Both the position numbers and the translations under genes were made by a program. The notes beneath the pieces are model-generated. The model did no database searches. It saw only the letters and a list, made by a program, of their open reading frames with translations, and was not told the DNA's origin. Source: JAJYQH01 sp036261615 (lineage in GTDB: Bacteria > Actinomycetota > Actinomycetes > Propionibacteriales > Propionibacteriaceae). From it: a stretch of 34,838 bases of DNA. The DNA is taken from NCBI GenBank assembly GCA_036261615.1, contig DATAKK010000049.1, positions 1-34,838 on the forward strand, read 5' to 3'. Of this stretch, positions 16,614 to 23,782 are shown in pieces (the stretch's first letter is position 1; each line of letters begins with the position of its first letter).

Positions 16614-17534
16614 TCAGGCGGGGGAGGGCTCCCCGCGGAGCCGGGACAGCCAGGCGGCTGCCCGCTCGTAGTCGCTGTCACGGCCGCCGTGCGGCACCTT
16701 GGGCTCCACCCGGTCGGCCCGGGGGTAGGAGCCGAGGAAGACGACGTCCTGGCAGATGCGGTGCAGGCCCATGAGCGCCTCGCCCATCCGCGCGTCGAGC
16801 ACGTGCCCCTCGGCGTCGATCGAGAAGCAGTAGTCGCCGAGCTTGCTCTTGGTGGGCCGCGACTCGATCCGGCACAGGTTGACGCCGCGGCCGGCGAACT
16901 GCTCGAGGATCTCCAGCAGCGCGCCCGGGTGGTCCTTGCGCATGTACGCGACCAGGGTGGTCTTGTCCGCACCGGTGCGCGGGGGCAGGCTGCCGGCCCG
17001 CCCGACGAGCACGAACCGGGTGACGGCCGAGTCGTTGTCGGCGATGTTGCTCGCCGCAGCGGTGAGCCCGTACATCTGCCCGGCGATCGGGGCGCAGATC
17101 GCGGCGTCGAACCGCGACTGGGGGTTGGACACCTCCTGCGCGGCCCCGGCGGTCGACCCGCCCTCGGTGACCTGCGCGTCGGGCAGGTGGGCGCTCACCC
17201 AGCCGCGGGTCTGCGCGAACGCGTGCGGATGGGTGAGGACGCTGCGCACCTCGTCGAGCCGGGTGCCCGGCCGGACGAACAGCCCGAACTGCACCTCCAG
17301 CAGCACCTCCCGGACGATGGTGAGCAGCTGACCGGCGGCCAGGGCGTCCAGCGTGGCCGAGACGCCGCCCTCGACCGAGTTCTCGATCGGCACCAGGGCG
17401 GCTTCGACCTCACCGGTGCGGGTGGCCTGCAGGGCGGCGGCGACGGTGGCGTAGGGCCGGGCGGGGGAGTTGATGCCCAGGCTCAGCAGCGCCTGGTGGG
17501 TGAAGGTCCCCTCGGGGCCGAAGTATCCGAGCAC
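16614..17534 (-). CDS. pheA: Prephenate dehydratase
   Basis: Converts prephenate to phenylpyruvate in phenylalanine synthesis. The catalytic domain is about residues 1-185 (GYFGPEGTFTHQALLSLG, VPIENSVEGGVSATLD, AICAPIAGQMYGL, DNDSAVTRFVLVGR). The C-terminal ACT domain, with the phenylalanine-feedback site, is about 198-275 (HPGALLEILEQFAGRGVNL, CRIESRP). No chorismate mutase domain is fused, as usual in actinobacteria; 306 residues is normal. The start is GTG at 17534. TACCAT lies six bases upstream of it, so a leaderless transcript is possible; a GAGGGG directly abuts the start. It lies 24 bases after the PAP2-DAGK gene. Confidence 0.95.
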   Translation of the reverse strand: MLGYFGPEGTFTHQALLSLGINSPARPYATVAAALQATRTGEVEAALVPIENSVEGGVSATLDALAAGQLLTIVREVLLEVQFGLFVRPGTRLDEVRSVLTHPHAFAQTRGWVSAHLPDAQVTEGGSTAGAAQEVSNPQSRFDAAICAPIAGQMYGLTAAASNIADNDSAVTRFVLVGRAGSLPPRTGADKTTLVAYMRKDHPGALLEILEQFAGRGVNLCRIESRPTKSKLGDYCFSIDAEGHVLDARMGEALMGLHRICQDVVFLGSYPRADRVEPKVPHGGRDSDYERAAAWLSRLRGEPSPA

Positions 17535-17558
17535 CCCTCGATGGTAGGGGACCGCGAC

Positions 17559-19190
17559 TCAGGGCTGGGGCGTCAGAGCACCGGTGGGCCGCTGAGACCG
17601 GGCCGGCCGGACGCCGTTCGCCGCCGGCAGCCGCTGCGGAAGCCGGATGCGGAGCGCCCCCGGCTCGAGGGTCGCCTCGAAGCTGCTCGCCAGCCCCCCG
17701 GTGTCGCCGTCCAGTTCGTAGGGGACGGGTTCGGCGGGTTCGAAGCGCACCCGGCGTCCGGTGAACTCGTGCACCTGCGGATCGGTGCGACGCAGCCGGA
17801 GCACCACCCGGCCGACGAGTTCGGCCCAGTCGCGCCGGGTGGCCGTGGAGGCGACCATCACGTCGAACAGCCCGTCGTTGGGCCGTGCCCGGCGGAACAC
17901 CTTGATGTTGCCCTGGATGAGGCCCACGTTGCCGACCAGGGCGAGGGTGGCGTCGCAGTCGACCGGCGGTTCGTCGTCCACCCAGTAGCGCAGGGGCGTC
18001 GCGGGTGCCCCGACCTGCTGGGCGGCGGCGAGGAAGTAGGCGGCCGAGCCCACCGCGCGCTTGAGGTCGGCGTTGGTCGCCGCGAGTACCCGGGCGTCGA
18101 TGCCGAGCCCGGCCATCACGGCGAAGTGGGTGGGCGGCTCGTCGTCGACGCGCACCCGGACGAGGTCGATCCGCTCGGTGACCCCGCCGAAGGCGATGTC
18201 GACGGCGCTCGGCTCGTCGAGGGGGATGCCGAGGTTGCGGGCGAGCAGATTTCCGGTGCCCGCGGGGACGATCGCCATCGGGATGTTCGTGCCGGCCAGC
18301 CCCGAGCAGACGGCCCGGACCGTCCCGTCGCCGCCCGCGACGATGACGAGGTCGACGCCGGCGTCCACGGCCTGTTTGGTCATCGCCACGCCCGGGTCGT
18401 CGCGCGTCGTCTGCAGCCACAGCGCGTCGTACCAGCCCCGCTCGTGCAGTTCCCAGTCGATGTGTCGCCGGAAGGTCGACATGTCGGTGACCTTGGTGGG
18501 GTTGTGAATGACCGCGCAGACCGGCCTGTCGCCCCCCACCTTGGGTGGGGTGATGAGATCGGGGAGCATCCGGACGCCGGTGAGCACCAGGCCGGTCACC
18601 GCGGCGAACGTGCCGAGCAGCGCCCCGCCGACGATGTCCGACACCCAGTGGGCGTTGGTGAGCCACCGGTCGAAGCCGATGACCAGCACGGCGAGCACGG
18701 CGACCACCCGCCAGACGAAGACGCTGAACCGCGACTGCCGGGTGGTGGTCGTCGTGGCGATGATGAGGATCGCGGCGGCGGTGGCCACGGACACGTGCGT
18801 GCTCGGGTAGGAGTAGCCCTGCAGGGTGAGCGACTCCAGGTCACTGTGCGGCCGCGGGCGCTTGGCGAGCACCTTGATGAGCGAATCCACCGGCCAGGCG
18901 AGCAGGACGCCGAGCACGATCGCCACGCTGATGTTGCGGAGCCGGCGGCGCCACGCCCAGATCGCGAGCACGCCGAGCAGGATTGTGACCACGAGTGGAT
19001 GGGTGTCGAGGGCGATCGCGGTGGAGATCTCCGCCCACTGGGTGTCCTCGTGCAGGTGCAGGTGCTGCTGGCTCTGGTCGATCCAGGCCGGCAGGTGCCC
19101 GCTGAGCGTCAGCCACGTCCACAGGGCGAAGGCGAGCGCGAGGACGACGACGAGCGTCCCCCGCAGGTGCCGCCAGCGTCCGAACCTCAC
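17559..19190 (-). CDS. PAP2 phosphatase - diacylglycerol/lipid kinase fusion protein
   Basis: A 543-residue two-domain enzyme. The N-terminal half is a membrane-bound PAP2 (lipid phosphatase) domain with several membrane spans and the three motifs KVLAKRPRP, YPSTHVS and RWLTNAHWVSD. The C-terminal half is a YegS/LCB5-type diacylglycerol or sphingoid kinase: AVIHNPTKV, the ATP loop VAGGDGTVRAV, then PAGTGNLLARNLGIP, with the beta-sandwich domain at the end. One domain removes a lipid phosphate and the other adds one, suggesting a role in lipid turnover or undecaprenyl/phosphatidate recycling (inference). The start is uncertain: GTG at 19190 is used, and GTG at 19217 is in frame. Longer starts would run into non-coding repeats. 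Confidence 0.85.
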   Translation of the reverse strand: MRFGRWRHLRGTLVVVLALAFALWTWLTLSGHLPAWIDQSQQHLHLHEDTQWAEISTAIALDTHPLVVTILLGVLAIWAWRRRLRNISVAIVLGVLLAWPVDSLIKVLAKRPRPHSDLESLTLQGYSYPSTHVSVATAAAILIIATTTTTRQSRFSVFVWRVVAVLAVLVIGFDRWLTNAHWVSDIVGGALLGTFAAVTGLVLTGVRMLPDLITPPKVGGDRPVCAVIHNPTKVTDMSTFRRHIDWELHERGWYDALWLQTTRDDPGVAMTKQAVDAGVDLVIVAGGDGTVRAVCSGLAGTNIPMAIVPAGTGNLLARNLGIPLDEPSAVDIAFGGVTERIDLVRVRVDDEPPTHFAVMAGLGIDARVLAATNADLKRAVGSAAYFLAAAQQVGAPATPLRYWVDDEPPVDCDATLALVGNVGLIQGNIKVFRRARPNDGLFDVMVASTATRRDWAELVGRVVLRLRRTDPQVHEFTGRRVRFEPAEPVPYELDGDTGGLASSFEATLEPGALRIRLPQRLPAANGVRPARSQRPTGALTPQP

Positions 19191-19239
19191 CCGACCATTC
19201 TGTCGGCTCCGGTTCACCCGCTCGCGGTGGTCGTGTCCC

Positions 19240-19344
19240 GGGGCGGGCGATTTCTGCTGGGGCGGGAGTTTTCGACGCCGATTTGGCATAGATCGCCCGC
19301 CCCAGCGTTGTGATCGCCCGCCCACCGTTGTGATCGTCCGCCCC
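19240..19344. repeat. Palindromic repeat family 1, copy 1, with tandem tail
   Basis: The core is 19240-19303. GGGGCGGGCGAT (19240-19251) and ATCGCCCGCCCC (19292-19303) are perfect 12-base inverted arms around a 40-base centre that contains a second GGGGCGGGA. The right arm continues as tandem units starting GATCGCCCGCCC at 19291, 19312 and 19332 with a 20-21 base period. It is 60/64 identical to copy 2. Confidence 0.8.
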
Positions 19345-19465
19345 GCGGCCGCGGGGGAGTTCCCTACCCCCGATCCGCGGTCCAGGCGCCGGGTTGCGGC
19401 GGTCATGGTGCTCGCCCCCGGGCCCGCGGCCGCCGATCGGGAGGATCTCCCCTGGCACCGTCCCT

Positions 19466-19550
19466 GGGGCGGGTGATTTCTGCTGGGGCGGGAGTTCTCG
19501 ACACCGATTTGGCAGAGATCGCCCGCCCCACCGTCGAGATCGCCCGCCCC
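19466..19550. repeat. Palindromic repeat family 1, copy 2
   Basis: The core 19466-19529 is 64 bases, identical to copy 1 except for four substitutions. Arms are GGGGCGGGTGAT (19466-19477) and ATCGCCCGCCCC (19518-19529). A second GAGATCGCCCGCCCC follows at 19536-19550 with a 21-base period. It has the same orientation as copy 1, 226 bases away. Confidence 0.8.
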
Positions 19551-19560
19551 CCGTGCCTCG

Positions 19561-19612
19561 GACGCCGCCCCGGTGCCGGGACGCCGCCCCGGTGCGGGGA
19601 CGCCCACCGCGG
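19561..19612. repeat. Short tandem repeat, period 19
   Basis: GACGCCGCCCCGGTGC occurs at 19561 and again at 19580. A decayed third unit (GACGCCCACCGC) starts at 19599. Non-coding. Confidence 0.6.
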
Positions 19613-19656
19613 ACCGGACGCCGAGGAGCGGGGGCAAGGGGCGCCCCGGGGGATGT

Positions 19657-20427
19657 TCAGAGCAGGTCGGTGACGCCCTCGAGCACCTCGTCCGGTCGGA
19701 AGGGGAAGCGGGCGATGTCGGCCCGGGTGGAGATCCCGGTGAGCACGAGCACCGTGTGCAGCCCGGCCTCGATGCCCGCGACGATGTCGGTGTCCATCCG
19801 GTCGCCGATCATGCCGGTGACCTCGCTGTGGGTGTGCAGCCGGTTCAGCGCGACCCGGAACATCATCGGGTTGGGCTTGCCGACGACGTACGGCGTCCGG
19901 CCGGTCGCCTTGGTGATCATCGCCGCGACCGCCCCGGTGGCCGGGAGGATGCCGTCGACGCTCGGACCCGTCGGGTCGGGGTTGGTGGCGATGAACCGCG
20001 CCCCGTTGAGGATCAGCCGGATCGCCCGGGTGATCTGCTCGAACGAGTAGGTGCGGGTCTCGCCGAGCACGACGAAGTCTGGGTCGGTGTCGGTGAGCAC
20101 GAAGCCCGCCTCGTGCAGGGCGGTGACGATGCCCGCCTCGCCGAGCACGTACGCCGTCCCTCCGGGCAGCTGTGAGCGGAGGAACTCCGCGGTCGCCAGC
20201 GCCGAGGTCCAGATCCGGTCCTCCGGCACGTCCAGCCCGGACGCCCGCAGCCGCGCGGCCAGGTCGCGGGGCGTGTACATCGAGTTGTTGGTGAGCACGA
20301 GGAACTCGATCCCGGCGTCCAGCCACTGCTGGATGAGCTCCGGTGCGCCCGGCAGCGCGCGGCTCTCGTGCACGAGGACGCCGTCCATGTCGGTGAGCCA
20401 GCACTGGATGTCCCCGCGGGTTCGCAT
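19657..20427 (-). CDS. HAD-IIA family sugar-phosphate phosphatase (NagD-like)
   Basis: A 256-residue haloacid-dehalogenase hydrolase of the type with a large C2 cap. Motif I is WLTDMDGVLV (nucleophile Asp and acid Asp two residues on). Motif II is VLTNNSMYTPRDLA. The motif III lysine is in VVGKPNPMMF, and motif IV is MIGDRMDTDIVAGIEAG. The NagD/phosphoglycolate-phosphatase-like class dephosphorylates small metabolites; the substrate here is unknown. The start is ATG at 20427 without a strong ribosome-binding site. It is followed downstream by the repeat region and diverges from the SDR epimerase gene. Confidence 0.9.
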   Translation of the reverse strand: MRTRGDIQCWLTDMDGVLVHESRALPGAPELIQQWLDAGIEFLVLTNNSMYTPRDLAARLRASGLDVPEDRIWTSALATAEFLRSQLPGGTAYVLGEAGIVTALHEAGFVLTDTDPDFVVLGETRTYSFEQITRAIRLILNGARFIATNPDPTGPSVDGILPATGAVAAMITKATGRTPYVVGKPNPMMFRVALNRLHTHSEVTGMIGDRMDTDIVAGIEAGLHTVLVLTGISTRADIARFPFRPDEVLEGVTDLL

Positions 20428-20522
20428 GCGCCCAGCCTATCGGGGCCGCCCCCACCGCCCCGCCCCGCGGACGCCGCCCGGCCCGCCCCCCGCGACCCGC
20501 GGCCCCAGGTAGCGTGGCGGCC

Positions 20523-21494
20523 ATGCGGATCGTCGTCATCGGTGGCAGTGGACATGTCGGCACCTACCTGGTCCCGCGCCTCGTGCGCTCCGGGCACGAG
20601 GTGGTGACGATCAGCCGCGGGCAGCGGGCGCCCTACCAGGACGACGAGGCCTGGCGCGAGGTCGAGCAGGTGCGGGCCGACAGGAACGCCGAGGACTCCG
20701 AGGGCACCTTCCCCCAGCGGGTGGCGTCCCTCAGGCCGGACGCCGTCGTCGACATGGTCTGCTTCACGGCCGACTCGGCCCGCCTGCTCGTCGAGGGGCT
20801 GCGCGGGCGCACCGGTCACCTGGTCAGCTGCGGCTCGATCTGGCGCTACGGACCCAGCGAGAAGCTGCCAGTCGACGAGGACAACGCGACCCCGCCGGTG
20901 GGGGAGTACGGCACCCAGAAGGCCGCGATCGCCCGGCTGCTGCAGGAGGAGACGGCGTCCGGCGGCCTGGTGACGACGAGCCTGCATCCGGGACATATCA
21001 GCGGTCCCGGCTGGCACCCCATCGGGCCGGTCGGCAACCTCGACCCCGCCGTCTGGCGCACCCTGTCCGCCGGCGAGGAGCTCGCGATCCCCGGGCTCGG
21101 CACCGAGCTCATGCACCACGTGCACGCCGACGACGTCGCCCAGGCGTTCCACCTCGCGCTCGAGAACCGCAACGCCGCCGCCGGCGGATCGTTCAACGTC
21201 GTGGCCTCCTCGGCGCTCACCGTCCGCGGCTTCGCCGCGATCGCGGCCGGATGGTTCGGCCAGGAGGCCCGGCTGCGCTCGGTGTCGTGGGACGAGTTCC
21301 GCGCGGGCACCGGCGAGCAGTACGCCCAGACCAGCTGGGACCACCTGTGGCGCAGCCAGTACGTCTCCATCGAGCGCACCCGCGCGGCGCTCGGCTACCA
21401 CCCCGCGTACGAGCCCGAGGACGCCGTGCGGCAGGCGGTCGCCTGGCTCATCGACCACGGTCAGCTCGACGTCGCGCGTCCCATGGTGGCCTGA
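20523..21494 (+). CDS. NAD-dependent epimerase/dehydratase (extended SDR)
   Basis: A 323-residue short-chain dehydrogenase/reductase of the extended type. The nucleotide-binding loop is IVVIGGSGHVGTYL, followed by VDMVCFTADSA, the serine segment VSCGSIWRYG and the catalytic EYGTQKAA (YxxxK). HPGHISGPGW and HHVHADDVAQAFHLAL are typical substrate-domain segments. The likely substrate is a nucleotide sugar or similar, not determined. ATG at 20523 is preferred to the GTG three codons earlier. The stop overlaps the next ATG by one base (TGATG), so the two genes are coupled. Confidence 0.88.
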   Translation: MRIVVIGGSGHVGTYLVPRLVRSGHEVVTISRGQRAPYQDDEAWREVEQVRADRNAEDSEGTFPQRVASLRPDAVVDMVCFTADSARLLVEGLRGRTGHLVSCGSIWRYGPSEKLPVDEDNATPPVGEYGTQKAAIARLLQEETASGGLVTTSLHPGHISGPGWHPIGPVGNLDPAVWRTLSAGEELAIPGLGTELMHHVHADDVAQAFHLALENRNAAAGGSFNVVASSALTVRGFAAIAAGWFGQEARLRSVSWDEFRAGTGEQYAQTSWDHLWRSQYVSIERTRAALGYHPAYEPEDAVRQAVAWLIDHGQLDVARPMVA

Positions 21495-22225
21495 TGCGCT
21501 TCGACGAGCACCTCGACGCCCTCGTCGCCGGCTGCCGGACGACCGAGGGCGTCACCAGCCTCACCACCTTCGGCAGCACCGCGGCCTCCGAGGCCGGACG
21601 CCGCGACGAGTGGTCCGACCTCGACTTCTGCGTGTTCTTCCGCCCCGACCGGGCCGACGACCTCCGGGCGTCCTGGGCCTTCCTCCCGTGGCGCGAGCAC
21701 GTCGTGCTCGAGGCCCGCGAGTACGACAACGGCGGCGTGGTCATCTACGACGACGGCACGCTCTACGAGTTCGGCGCCGGGACGCCGTGGCCCTTCAGCG
21801 ACCCGCACCGCGACGTGGTCATCGACGGCGGCGACCTCACCCTCACCGACCCCCCGGCGCTGCCCGACCCCGCCCAGTCGGTGCGGCTGTTCCTCGCGAA
21901 GCTCTACATCGGGATGGGCCGGCTGCGCCGCGGCGAGCGGGTCGCCGCGAACGCACACATCCGCTGCCACGCCCTCGGCGGCCTCGCGGAGGCGCTCCGC
22001 CAGCGGCTGGCCCCCGACGCGCCCCGCAGCCCGTTCGACCCGTTCCGCCGCATCGAGCAGGCGCTGCCCGGGCCGGCGTCCCGCATCGCCGAGGCGCTGG
22101 ACGCCGACATGGAGGCCTGCGCCCGGGGCCTGTTCGACCTGTCCCGCGAACTGCTCGAGCCCGGCTGGGACGCCTACCCCTCCCGAGCCGCCGACGTCGT
22201 CGCCGACCGGCTCGGCTGGCGCTGA
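21494..22225 (+). CDS. Nucleotidyltransferase-fold protein (lincosamide/aminoglycoside nucleotidyltransferase-like)
   Basis: A 243-residue protein with a minimal nucleotidyltransferase signature: TTFGSTAASEAG (G27-S28), then EWSDLDFCVFF with metal-binding D42 and D44. The second half is helical (AKLYIGMGRLRRGERVAANAHI and onward), like LinF/AadE-type antibiotic nucleotidyltransferases and their housekeeping relatives. The start ATG overlaps the SDR stop. Resistance function cannot be claimed: many chromosomal members have unknown substrates. The gene is 42 bases upstream of serS in the same direction. Confidence 0.75.
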   Translation: MRFDEHLDALVAGCRTTEGVTSLTTFGSTAASEAGRRDEWSDLDFCVFFRPDRADDLRASWAFLPWREHVVLEAREYDNGGVVIYDDGTLYEFGAGTPWPFSDPHRDVVIDGGDLTLTDPPALPDPAQSVRLFLAKLYIGMGRLRRGERVAANAHIRCHALGGLAEALRQRLAPDAPRSPFDPFRRIEQALPGPASRIAEALDADMEACARGLFDLSRELLEPGWDAYPSRAADVVADRLGWR

Positions 22226-22267
22226 CGCCGGGCGGCGTCCCGTCGCTCGTCGGTAGGATCGTGAGCC

Positions 22268-23542
22268 ATGATCGATCCGCAGGTGCTCCGCCACGACCCC
22301 GACCGCATCCGCCGGTCCCAGCGCGCGCGGGGGGAGTCCGACGAGCTGGTCGACGAGCTGCTGGCCGCCGACGCCGACCGGCGGTCGAGCATCCAGGAGT
22401 TCGAGACCCTCCGGGCCGAGCAGAAGGACCTCGGCAAGCAGGTGCCCCGGGCCACCGGCGACGAGAAGGCCGCCCTGCTCGCCCGCACCCGGCAGCTGGC
22501 GACCGAGGTGAAGGCCGCGCAGGCGGCGTCCGACGAGGCCAAGCAGCGCTTCGACCAGCTCATGAAGCAGGTGGGCAACCTCATCGTCGAGGGCATCCCC
22601 GAGGGCGGTGAGGACGACTTCGTCGTCGTCGAGAGCCACGGGACGCCGCGCGACTTCGCCGCCGAGGGGTTCGAGCCGAGGGACCACCTCGAAATCGGCG
22701 AGGCGCTCGGCGCGATCGACATGGAGCGCGGCACGAAGATCTCAGGCTCCCGGTTCTACGTACTCACCGGCGTCGGCGCCCAGCTCGAGCTCGCCCTGCT
22801 CAACCTCGCGATGGCGAAGGCCACCGAGTGGGGTTTCACCCCGATGATCCCGCCCGCGCTGGTCAAGCCGTCGGCGATGGAGGGCACCGGCTTCCTGGGC
22901 CAGGCCGCCGAAGACGTCTATTACCTGCCCAAGGACGAGCTCTACCTCGTCGGCACGTCCGAGGTGGCGCTGGCGGCCTACCACAGCGAGGAGATCCTGG
23001 ACGCCGACCGGCTCCCGCTGCGCTACACCGCCTTCAGCCCGTGCTTCCGCCGCGAGGCCGGCAGCTACGGCAAGGACACCCGCGGCATCTTCCGCGTCCA
23101 CTGGTTCGACAAGGTCGAGATGTTCGTCTACTGCGACCCGGCGGAGGCAGAGTCGTGGCACGAGAAGCTGCTCGGCTACGAGAAGAGCTTCATCGAGGCG
23201 CTCGAGCTGCCGTTCCAGGTGCTCGACGTCGCCTCCGGCGACCTCGGGCTCAGCGCCGCCCGCAAGTTCGACTGCTACGCCTGGCTGCCCACCCAGAACC
23301 GCTTCCGCGAGATCACCTCGACCTCGAACTGCACGGAGTTCCAGGCCCGCCGGCTCAACATCCGCGGACGGTTCGCCGACGGCGTCCGGCCGGTCGCGAC
23401 GCTCAACGGCACCCTCTGCGCGATGACCCGGATGATCATCATGCTGCTCGAGAACCACCAGCAGGCCGACATGTCGGTGCGCGTCCCCGAGGCGCTTCGC
23501 CCCTATCTCGGCGGTCAGGAGTTCCTGCGGCCGAAGGGCTGA
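22268..23542 (+). CDS. serS: Seryl-tRNA synthetase
   Basis: A class II aminoacyl-tRNA synthetase charging tRNA-Ser. The N-terminal antiparallel coiled coil (about residues 30-105) binds the tRNA long arm. Motif 2 is FSPCFRREAGSYGKDTRG. Further landmarks are LVGTSEVALAAYHSEEIL, FDKVEMFVYC, ITSTSNCTEFQARR and motif 3 VATLNGTLCAMTRMI. At 424 residues it is full length. The start is ATG at 22268; the upstream TAGGATC is only a weak ribosome-binding site. It is followed by C-rich tandem repeats and palindromic repeat 2A, which may end transcription. Confidence 0.96.
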   Translation: MIDPQVLRHDPDRIRRSQRARGESDELVDELLAADADRRSSIQEFETLRAEQKDLGKQVPRATGDEKAALLARTRQLATEVKAAQAASDEAKQRFDQLMKQVGNLIVEGIPEGGEDDFVVVESHGTPRDFAAEGFEPRDHLEIGEALGAIDMERGTKISGSRFYVLTGVGAQLELALLNLAMAKATEWGFTPMIPPALVKPSAMEGTGFLGQAAEDVYYLPKDELYLVGTSEVALAAYHSEEILDADRLPLRYTAFSPCFRREAGSYGKDTRGIFRVHWFDKVEMFVYCDPAEAESWHEKLLGYEKSFIEALELPFQVLDVASGDLGLSAARKFDCYAWLPTQNRFREITSTSNCTEFQARRLNIRGRFADGVRPVATLNGTLCAMTRMIIMLLENHQQADMSVRVPEALRPYLGGQEFLRPKG

Positions 23543-23550
23543 GGGCTGCC

Positions 23551-23617
23551 CGTCCCCACCCGTCCCCACCCCGTCAGCGCCCCGTTCCCACCCCGTCCGC
23601 GCCTCGTCCGCGCCCCG
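23551..23617. repeat. C-rich degenerate tandem repeat
   Basis: About six units of 10-12 bases of the form CCGTCCSCRCC (for example CGTCCCCACC at 23551 and 23561, then CGTCCGCGCC variants). All the C falls on the plus strand. Non-coding, directly after serS. Confidence 0.6.
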
Positions 23618-23640
23618 TGAGACTCCGTCCGACCCGACCC

Positions 23641-23713
23641 TTCTGCGAAATTCACCTCACCTGCCACACCCGGCCACCCACGGGCAGGGTCTGGCAGGTA
23701 GTGCAAGTTTTGG
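23641..23713. repeat. Palindromic repeat family 2, copy A
   Basis: It begins with TTCTGCGAAATTCAC, shared exactly with copy B. Arms ACCTGCCA (23659-23666) and TGGCAGGT (23692-23699) flank a GC-rich loop, and GCAAGTTTTGG follows. It lies between serS and the ABC exporter operon and may terminate serS transcription. Confidence 0.75.
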
Positions 23714-23782
23714 GGCCAGGGGCGGCCGACGGCGGACGAAAACCGGTGGAGCCTGGCCCGCCCCTCTCCGTATCGTGAACAG

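Larger units (their letters stand above)
19191..19656. other. Repeat-rich intergenic region
   Basis: 466 bases between two minus-strand genes. It holds two copies of a 64-base palindromic repeat with GATCGCCCGCCCC tails, and a 19-base tandem repeat near 19561-19612. I see no coding gene. Open frames through it are translated repeats. The PAP2-DAGK promoter should lie near the left end. Confidence 0.6.

Noticed and set aside
21494..22225. Calling the nucleotidyltransferase an antibiotic-resistance gene
   Set aside because: Only the generic GS...DxD signature is visible. It sits among housekeeping genes with no mobile-element signs, so resistance is not supported.
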